A stretch of DNA of 34,616 nt from Methanobacteriota archaeon (GTDB taxonomy: Archaea > Thermoplasmatota > Poseidoniia > Poseidoniales > Poseidoniaceae), in NCBI GenBank assembly GCA_002722615.1, contig PBMQ01000020.1:26738-61353 (forward strand), in the 5' to 3' direction. Shown here piece after piece: positions 28,057 through 34,616 of the stretch; within the stretch, counting starts at the first letter, position 1; every line of letters begins with the position of its first letter. The notes under the pieces are model-generated. The model was not told where the DNA came from and ran no database searches. It saw nothing but the letters and a program-made list of their open reading frames with translations. The translations under genes were made by a program, and so were the position numbers.

Positions 28057-28502
28057 GCTATACGCCCCTCAGCCTTATGATGCTCTACGTTAATGAGGTG
28101 CTGATTAAGGATCTCCTCCTTTGACTGGCCGTGGTACGGCACAGCAAGAAGCTCATCCAGTAAAATTTCGTTGAGGCTTCTGGGCTGATATCCCTCTGTA
28201 TCGGGCGCTTCTGGCATAAACACCTCAGCCAGTATGCGTCCGAACTTACCCCGCCCATCTAGATGCGTTTTTAGTAGGACTTCTGAGCCCTCTGGAATCA
28301 TCTGGGACACATAGCTCTTTGCCAGATTGCCAAGCGCCTTCAGGTCTTCCGTCCCGCCACGAGTCTCTGCCGTGTCAATACCATACAGCCGCACAGACTG
28401 TGCCTTTAGCTGGATGTCAAAACCACAGTCGATATCAAGTATGACACTGTCTCCGTCAACACAACGCACCACTGTCGCTTTGTATGAATATGTTAACAGC
28501 AA
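28053..28502 (-). CDS. SNase-type (staphylococcal nuclease-like) nuclease
   Basis: The 149-residue protein has an OB-fold thermonuclease core: ATVVRCVDGDSVILDIDCGF, then SVRLYGIDTAETRG, and HLDGRGKFGRILAEVF. The active-site set fits staphylococcal nuclease: Asp23 or 25, Arg38, Asp43, Glu46 and Arg89. The end VPYHGQSKEE also fits the family. There is no signal peptide, so it is cytoplasmic or packaged. The TTG start directly follows the stop of the giant gene, with AAGGGGG eight bases upstream. It may degrade host DNA or trim phage DNA. As the last gene of this minus-strand unit it would be expressed late. Confidence 0.85.
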   Translation of the reverse strand: MLLTYSYKATVVRCVDGDSVILDIDCGFDIQLKAQSVRLYGIDTAETRGGTEDLKALGNLAKSYVSQMIPEGSEVLLKTHLDGRGKFGRILAEVFMPEAPDTEGYQPRSLNEILLDELLAVPYHGQSKEEILNQHLINVEHHKAEGRIA

Positions 28503-31500
28503 TTACAACCCCCTTATCACGGACCTGTTAGCAAGACTTTCAAGTAGCGGGGTGACGCTCAGGATGTTGTTCTCGTACTCCCTTAGCGCGTCAAGCTGTT
28601 CCTTCTTCATCTCCGCATCTAGGTCAGAACGCATGATTGCGCGCCTCATTACCCTGATGTCATCAAGATCTTTCTTGATTGAGTAAACACCGTCCTTAAC
28701 CTCAGACAGGTTTCCTATCTTGGGTATCAAGGCGTCAAGCTCATCATGCCTGCCGTCTCTGATTAGGGCATTCATGCTATTGTAGTCCTGACGTATTTCG
28801 CTATAGAGGTCGTAGAACTGCTCTTTGAGGCCGCTCCCCTCCGGTGAGGTTAGGAAACGCTTGACCACAGGGTAGTCGTAAGTTGCAAGCGCGGACATCT
28901 CCGGCTGTTTGACGTTATAACCGATGGCGTCCAGACCTTCGCTGACTGTTGGGTCTCTGACTATTCTATCGATCCAGCTTGTAACAAAGACGCCAGTGCC
29001 TCCAGTATATCCCCTGATGATGTGGTCTATCTTCATGGGAGATATACCGCCACCGCCAAACGGGATAGTTGCTTTTTGAAGGAGCAACGAAAGCTCAGTG
29101 GTGGCATCTGTTCTCTGCATCTCTGGACGTTGACCCGTCATCCAAATAGGCACAATCGTCCTGCCCGTGTACACGTCATAATTAGTTATGGCTTCCAGCA
29201 CAGGCGTAAGCGCCTGAGGCACAGGGTTGAAGTTGAGCGTAGAAAGAATCGCCTGCTTGCCGCTCTCAAACGCCTGCTTCCCTGTCCTCTTATCTGATGT
29301 CGTGTCCAACACAACCTCAGGAATAGTCTTGAATATCAAGCCAACCTCAAATGGAATGGGTATGGCTATCGCTCCAACATCTTTAAGCCAAGGGACGGGG
29401 AACAGCCAGTTGTTGTCCCTTAGCTCCCTGCTTGCTTCCCTGTACTCGTCCTCGTCGCTGACCTGCGCCCAATACAGCGCAGTTGCAAAGCCCAGCAACG
29501 CACCTCGCATCGCAAAACCTATTATGGCCCTGTTCTGGGTTAGCTCTCTGTTCGCTGGGTTAACCCCAATTGCGCCACGATACAGAACATCTAAGCCCTG
29601 TATTCTTGCGTTGAGGAATGGCACGGCTGTCGCAATAGCCCTCATAACACCATTACTGCCGCGTCTGGAGAAGTTAAGTATCTCCATCGCCTGATAGTGC
29701 GCCTCAGCCTCGTTGCCCGTCCGAGAATACACATCGTTATAAACGGCCTGTCGGGTTGCCGCGTCCGATCTAGTTGTCTGGCGCCCGGCGAAACGCCACA
29801 TTGTCCTGATCATGTTAAGAGGAAGTCCCCGCCTTTTTCTGTTGGCTGACTCTTCCTCAAACAGCTTGCCGAGATCCTTTTGATCTATGTTGAAATCGTA
29901 GCCGCCAACAACGCCGGTTCTTTCCAGCCTGTTTACGTCAGCAAAGTATCCCTTGGTCGTATCTATCCACGGTAGGAACCTAGCGCCAGATGTAACAAAG
30001 GCGGACAAGCTATCCCTTAACAAGTTAGCAATCATAAATCCCGGGGTACGAGTGACCGTTTCCCTCAGCAACGAGGAGAATGGCCCGAAGTACATTCTGG
30101 ACAGGTTCTCCAGACCAGAACTTTCTATTGCACTCATCGACTCAAGGATAAGCGGGTCATGTATTTGGAAGTAGACGGGCTCTCCGCGAACCTTGAATCC
30201 GATAACAGCCGCATCATCCTTTCTGGAAGCAGGCACTTGGGTCGCAAGCTGTAGCTTCTGCATATCTCTCGCAATGCGTTGCTGGGCGACATTACGCATA
30301 CCGAGATCAATGGCAGACCCGACATTCTTGGTAATCGCCTCAATCAAAGGCACGTTGATCTTGTCTGTTTTGCCCTTGTACGCCTTAAATGCGCCCAGCT
30401 TTCGCAGATCGCCATACGCATTGGTAACGACCTTTCCGATCTCTGCTTTAGGGTCTAGGGCTCTGTAGTAGGGGATGTAGTCTGCGGCTAGACGCCAGTC
30501 TTCTGCTGTCTTCTCGTTGAGTACGCCCGTGTCCTGAAGGAATGTAATGACTTGGTTGTTGTATGCTTGCCAAGCACCGTACCATTCCTTAACGGGGTTG
30601 TTTCCGTTGGCGTCCGTGAACTGCTCTACATCCCTAAGCGCCTGCTGATAGTCCGCATCTGTGACAGGGGTGACCTTGCCGTCATCGTTTAGCCTTTTGC
30701 CCCGCATGGCAATCGCGTAAGCCTGAGCAAACTGTGTAAGGTCTCCGTATTGCTTTGTCCTTAACAAGTCAATGATATCGATCAGACCCCGGTACTGTTT
30801 GCCGTTGTGGGAGAAATCCACAACCTTCGTCAGTCCGTCTTTGTATTGGGGAACGCCGCTCTTAAACGCTTCAGCGGTGACACCCGCAGATCTATCAGCA
30901 AAAAGCACAGCCGCAATGGAACTGCTGTCCGCTAGATAGTCGTTAAAATACTTCTGGTTCAGCTTCTCCAGTCTGGCGTATCGGTTGAGGATCGCTTGGC
31001 GTGCTTTTGTAAACTTGTAGCTGAGAGGGCTGTTGTCCCCAGTCGCATCCATGTACTGTTGCATGGGGTCTACGCGATCTGGCCGGTCAGTTACAAGCCT
31101 GCCAATAAATGATTTGGTTTCTGGGCGGTATTCTGGGTCGCGTGATTCCAGTATCTCATCAGGGACAATCGCCGCCTCTGGGTTGCGCGCAATGTACTGC
31201 GCTTCTGGTGAGGCCTTGACGCTGTAGAGGGGCACGGTGGTGCCGGCTCTTTCCGCTTCTTGTTGGTTTTGTGCGACAACTTTTTCTATTTTAACCGGAT
31301 CTATGCTTCTGGCAGATGACCTGCTGTACATGATGTCGTCTTCGTAGCGCCTGCCTTCTGGCACAGACTCAGGGTCAAAGCGAGCGAACATCCCCTTGAT
31401 GTCCTCGCTGTTGAACATGGCAACAGCACTGTAGGGATCGCCCGGTCTTTCGATGTCGTAATAACCGACAAACCCAGCCTCTTTCATGTATGGCGCCAAG

Positions 31501-34500
31501 GGCTCAAGCTGAGTGAAATCTACGCCGTAAGGGTCTTCGACAATCATCCCGTACGCTTGAGGCGCAACCCTGTTGTGGAAGTCCTCAGCAAGACGTTCAG
31601 ACGCCTCCCGCAAAGACATCGCGCCCTCGTAGTAGAAGCGAGCAATATCATCCTGCTCAAAGCCTCTTAGCTTGGTCTTGTCTGGACCTAACTCTCTGCC
31701 CTTCTCAAGCTCGCTGGCAAAATAACTTTCAAGGTTAGATTTTAGCTCCGGCTGGTTGTTTAGCGTTCTGTTTATGGACTGGCTGACAGGGTTGCCTTCA
31801 TTCTGTATTGCCGACCTGACTTCAAACAACCCGCCTGCCTCGTTGTCCTCGCCGTATCTCAGGAATACCGGATACACCACAGGGTATTCAGGCTGGTAAG
31901 TCATCAGTTGAGGGGCAAAGTCGCTCGCAAACTTGGGGTTTTCTGTGAAATGCCCAGCAACCACACCCATACCCAGCTTGCCTTGGAAGCGGCGTATACC
32001 TTTGCCGCCGTCAACAAGAGGATCTGTGGCTGTGCCATGGTAATAAGGGATGTTTACCCTGAAGCGTTGATTTGCGGCTTCTGCTACGCGGCTTTCAAGC
32101 ACCTCATCAGGAGTGTCTGCCGCCCTTTTGCCGATATTCGGGTCAAGCTCTGGGTTGTCGGCTACCATCTGACCAACCTGCTCTTTGAGGTTGGCGGCTA
32201 TCGCGGTTATTTGCTCTTTGGTGGGGCGAGTACCAGTAACTAGCTGAAGGTCTTCGGTTGTGACTGCCCTTTCCTGAACCTCACCGAGGTTCTTCTCTGT
32301 CTGCATTAGAGTCCGAACAACATCGCGCTCTCTGCCCCCGACCTCCCCAGTCTGAATCCTGTCAACAAGTTGCTTGTAAGAGTCGATGTCGTTGTTTTGG
32401 GCGTAACCAACCATCCTCTTGAAGAAGTTGACGATACGCTTGATGAGAGTCTGTGGCTTGCCGCCAATCTTCTGCACGTTGCCGTTAATCAAGACGCCCT
32501 TTGTCATGGCATCCGACAGCATCTCCGCAATCGCCTCTTCCTGCTGGATGACAGCGTCCTGAGGGACTTCTTGGCCCGTCTCTGGGTCTTTCTTAGTCGC
32601 GTAGGTGCTGACCGCCCACTGAGCATATGTCTTATTCGTTCCGGGCTTGCCGTATTGACGGCTAAGTCTTTCGAGCAGGCTGAACTCTTTTGCTGTAAAC
32701 AGGTCCATAGCACGCAACGCATGAACAAGTTCGTGGTTCATAACCATTGCTGTCGCCTCTTCAAACGACATGCCTTGATCAACACGCTGTTTAACGCCGT
32801 CGAGGGCGATCTGAATGACTTTGGCTCCTGCCTGCGCGGACCCCATCGTGGTGATCTCGCCAGTCTGGGGCTTTTCGGGCGGCGTCACATAGACGTTCCC
32901 CGCGCTGTCCCTGCTGGCAATCCCGACCTGATCGACAATTTTCGCGGCGTAGTCACCGTCTATGCCCACACTCTTCAGGATGTCTTGCACTTGCTTGTTA
33001 ACAGCAGACTCAAGTTGCCTATCAACGGCCTTGGATTCGGCCTCTGGGTCAAACATGACAAGCTCTTTGCCTTTCTCAACGGGCTCCGTTCGCACGTCAG
33101 GCTGGGCTGGTTTTGCCACATCTGCGAAGTTAGGAATAAATATGGCGGCTTCTGGGCCAATCATTCTTGGTCGAGAAGGGACGGTGACGCCGGTCACAGG
33201 ATCGACTTGATCGACGCCTGTCCCGCGAGGTGTGGTGATCTGAGGGGCTTGCTCGATGGCTTGGAGGACGTAGTCCATCTCCGAGCGGGTAAGGTCGGTG
33301 AGAGGCTTGGATTCGGACACGGGGCGACCAACGATGGTCTGAACGACTCCGCTCCCTTCCTTGGAGTTTAGCCGATTGCCTATGCCCTTGCGGTTGAGGG
33401 CGGTGTCAATCCTTCTCTCCATCAAGTTAACGGCAGGGGCAGGTTCGGCTGTAGCGCGACGTGATGCGAGCCTAGGTTTGATTGGTTCTTCTGGGGTAAA
33501 CCTGCGGCCAGAGTCTCTGATTGACTGGTAAAAACGCTTCATCCTTCCCTTCATCAGGCCGTCAAACGCTTCTTGGCTTACCGTGCCCTCTGAGGTCATG
33601 CGGGCCAGCGCCTTGGTCCCAGCTTCTTCAATGGCGCGGGTTTTACGATTCTGCTTCTGCCTACGAATCTCATCATCCACAAGGGATTGCTCGATCAGCC
33701 CCTTCCCAGCGAGAGACTTGAGAACCCGTATGTCAGGATCTGGACCCCCCCCGCCCGTCTCCGCTATGTGCGCGTCGATAACGGCCTCAACCCTGAGGCC
33801 ATCACTTTCCTCACTGAGCCTAGCCTTAACCTCTTGCGCCTTTACAGGGTCTCTCATGGCGGGGCCAAACTGCCTGCCATTTTGGGAGACGATGTACATA
33901 CCGTCCTGCCCCTCAACCTCAAACATGGCGCCAGCGGGCACGGACTGCCGTCTCTGTATCTCAGCGACGATGTCTTCGGTGCCTAGCTCTGGGTCAATCG
34001 ACACGCTAGAGATGGGGTCTGGGGCAACAGAAGGTTCTCTGGCGGCGGCAAGCTCAGCGTCTTTGGTTGCGACTCTAGCGGCCTCTTGCTCTAGCTTTTC
34101 TGCTCTGGCCCTCTCTTCTTCGGCTATCTGGTCTTCTGTCGGCTCAGTTATCTCTTTGGGAGCCTCAACCTTGCGTGTTCTCCGGTTGCCGCCCATTGCC
34201 GCATTGATTGCAAAATCAAAGAATGCACCAGCACCACCGCCCAAGGTAAAGTCTTCTACCGCGCTATCCGCTATCTCCCTGTCGGGGTCATATATAGCAA
34301 GCGCCTTGAGATCCCTAGCAATGCCCTGTGCGGTTTCCTGAACGCCTTCCGCAACGCCCGATCTCAGCATTGACTCGATGCGGCGTAAAAACGGATTGCC
34401 TTCTGGGCTTTGGAAAAACCCCTTCGGAACTCCTCTTACAACCCGATCAAGGCCTAGCGGCTCCAGCAAAGCAAGGCCAATATCGCCGCCTTTATCTGCC

Positions 34501-34616
34501 AGTCTCTGGAAAGTCGTAAGGTCTTCTGGTCTCTCTTCGCCGCCTTCAGAAACAGACTGGCCTATGAAGGTGGCAAATCTGGCAAGGTTTCTTTCTCTCG
34601 CCCCCGGAATGGCAAG
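28503..34616 (-). CDS. Giant polyvalent-type internal virion protein (partial, at least 2,037 residues)
   Basis: The frame is open to the right edge, so the N-terminus is missing. Visible zones include Glu/Ala-rich coiled coils (about 34250-34050), a zincin motif MNHELVHAL with HELVH near 32730, an ADP-ribosyltransferase-like domain from IPYYHGTATD (near 32050) to AVAMFNSEDIKGMF (near 31400), and a long C-terminal region. The C-terminal region has a membrane-like span (GFAMRGALLGFATALYWAQV, near 29500) and resembles the LPD38 domain of large polyvalent proteins. Such proteins ride in the virion and enter the host with the DNA, carrying several effector domains. In a podophage-like virion it would also match the large internal ejection proteins. 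A start codon before the edge is not needed; TTG at 34469 is only an internal codon. Confidence 0.8.
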   Translation of the reverse strand, partial: LAIPGARERNLARFATFIGQSVSEGGEERPEDLTTFQRLADKGGDIGLALLEPLGLDRVVRGVPKGFFQSPEGNPFLRRIESMLRSGVAEGVQETAQGIARDLKALAIYDPDREIADSAVEDFTLGGGAGAFFDFAINAAMGGNRRTRKVEAPKEITEPTEDQIAEEERARAEKLEQEAARVATKDAELAAAREPSVAPDPISSVSIDPELGTEDIVAEIQRRQSVPAGAMFEVEGQDGMYIVSQNGRQFGPAMRDPVKAQEVKARLSEESDGLRVEAVIDAHIAETGGGGPDPDIRVLKSLAGKGLIEQSLVDDEIRRQKQNRKTRAIEEAGTKALARMTSEGTVSQEAFDGLMKGRMKRFYQSIRDSGRRFTPEEPIKPRLASRRATAEPAPAVNLMERRIDTALNRKGIGNRLNSKEGSGVVQTIVGRPVSESKPLTDLTRSEMDYVLQAIEQAPQITTPRGTGVDQVDPVTGVTVPSRPRMIGPEAAIFIPNFADVAKPAQPDVRTEPVEKGKELVMFDPEAESKAVDRQLESAVNKQVQDILKSVGIDGDYAAKIVDQVGIASRDSAGNVYVTPPEKPQTGEITTMGSAQAGAKVIQIALDGVKQRVDQGMSFEEATAMVMNHELVHALRAMDLFTAKEFSLLERLSRQYGKPGTNKTYAQWAVSTYATKKDPETGQEVPQDAVIQQEEAIAEMLSDAMTKGVLINGNVQKIGGKPQTLIKRIVNFFKRMVGYAQNNDIDSYKQLVDRIQTGEVGGRERDVVRTLMQTEKNLGEVQERAVTTEDLQLVTGTRPTKEQITAIAANLKEQVGQMVADNPELDPNIGKRAADTPDEVLESRVAEAANQRFRVNIPYYHGTATDPLVDGGKGIRRFQGKLGMGVVAGHFTENPKFASDFAPQLMTYQPEYPVVYPVFLRYGEDNEAGGLFEVRSAIQNEGNPVSQSINRTLNNQPELKSNLESYFASELEKGRELGPDKTKLRGFEQDDIARFYYEGAMSLREASERLAEDFHNRVAPQAYGMIVEDPYGVDFTQLEPLAPYMKEAGFVGYYDIERPGDPYSAVAMFNSEDIKGMFARFDPESVPEGRRYEDDIMYSRSSARSIDPVKIEKVVAQNQQEAERAGTTVPLYSVKASPEAQYIARNPEAAIVPDEILESRDPEYRPETKSFIGRLVTDRPDRVDPMQQYMDATGDNSPLSYKFTKARQAILNRYARLEKLNQKYFNDYLADSSSIAAVLFADRSAGVTAEAFKSGVPQYKDGLTKVVDFSHNGKQYRGLIDIIDLLRTKQYGDLTQFAQAYAIAMRGKRLNDDGKVTPVTDADYQQALRDVEQFTDANGNNPVKEWYGAWQAYNNQVITFLQDTGVLNEKTAEDWRLAADYIPYYRALDPKAEIGKVVTNAYGDLRKLGAFKAYKGKTDKINVPLIEAITKNVGSAIDLGMRNVAQQRIARDMQKLQLATQVPASRKDDAAVIGFKVRGEPVYFQIHDPLILESMSAIESSGLENLSRMYFGPFSSLLRETVTRTPGFMIANLLRDSLSAFVTSGARFLPWIDTTKGYFADVNRLERTGVVGGYDFNIDQKDLGKLFEEESANRKRRGLPLNMIRTMWRFAGRQTTRSDAATRQAVYNDVYSRTGNEAEAHYQAMEILNFSRRGSNGVMRAIATAVPFLNARIQGLDVLYRGAIGVNPANRELTQNRAIIGFAMRGALLGFATALYWAQVSDEDEYREASRELRDNNWLFPVPWLKDVGAIAIPIPFEVGLIFKTIPEVVLDTTSDKRTGKQAFESGKQAILSTLNFNPVPQALTPVLEAITNYDVYTGRTIVPIWMTGQRPEMQRTDATTELSLLLQKATIPFGGGGISPMKIDHIIRGYTGGTGVFVTSWIDRIVRDPTVSEGLDAIGYNVKQPEMSALATYDYPVVKRFLTSPEGSGLKEQFYDLYSEIRQDYNSMNALIRDGRHDELDALIPKIGNLSEVKDGVYSIKKDLDDIRVMRRAIMRSDLDAEMKKEQLDALREYENNILSVTPLLESLANRSVIRGL

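Noticed and set aside
32370-33371. Plus-strand frame of 333 residues inside the giant gene
   Set aside because: Antisense to a clearly coding region with the HELVHAL motif; composition looks like a mirrored frame.
1-34616. Integrated prophage or lysogeny module
   Set aside because: No integrase, excisionase, attachment-site repeat or host gene was seen; the edges cut through phage genes.
1-34616. tRNA or other structured RNA genes
   Set aside because: No cloverleaf or recognisable conserved RNA was found by eye; only terminators and short leaders could be supported.

Overview
The window is a stretch of a tailed double-stranded DNA bacteriophage genome. It carries a complete packaging and head block (small and large terminase, portal, scaffold-like protein, major capsid protein), a giant virion protein, and a phage replication and recombination set (primase-helicase, annealing protein, SSB-like protein, RusA, exonuclease). 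There is no bacterial housekeeping gene, integrase, tRNA or rRNA. Similarity of many products to proteins I associate with uncultured marine phages suggests a marine phage of a Gram-negative bacterium, but the host cannot be read from the sequence. No DNA polymerase, RNA polymerase, tail-tube, tail-fibre or lysis gene was recognised. Both ends are cut inside minus-strand genes, so tail genes probably lie beyond the edges.

Layout. (1) 1-12201, minus strand: the late operon, read right to left. It runs DUF4214-like virion protein, small basic HNH-like protein, terminase large subunit, aspartyl beta-hydroxylase, conserved protein, Lys/Gly-rich protein, portal, small protein, GroES-like co-chaperonin, scaffold-like protein, small head protein, decoration-like protein, major capsid protein, terminator, then further structural genes. 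(2) 12202-12643: a control region with a good sigma70-type promoter on the minus strand, phased A-tracts upstream of it, and an array of 15-bp CTAG-palindromes just downstream. (3) 12644-13138, minus: terminase small subunit. (4) 13139-13606: divergent control region with a plus-strand promoter. (5) 13607-20675, plus: an early operon opening with a four-gene set (conserved protein, unknown helical protein, MoxR-type AAA+ ATPase, HEXXH/VWA protein), followed by many small genes. (6) 20687-23724, minus: an unknown, possibly regulatory protein with its own promoter, the primase-helicase, a second CTAG repeat cluster, a small protein and RusA. (7) 23776-28056, plus: the recombination cassette and small proteins, with a membrane peptide and a secreted protein at its end. 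(8) 28053-34616, minus: a SNase-type nuclease and a giant polyvalent-type protein of at least 2,037 residues with zincin and ADP-ribosyltransferase-like motifs.

How it works together. The plus-strand genes look early/middle (host takeover, replication, recombination) and the minus-strand genes late (packaging, head, internal virion proteins). Three cis-element families may coordinate them. These are a 16-nt translation-initiation module repeated identically before three genes of the early operon, the CTAG palindromes shared between the late promoter leader and the primase-helicase leader, and a dispersed TAACAAGTTA-like motif that also touches two predicted promoters. These patterns, together with the MoxR/VWA set, are the parts most worth following up.
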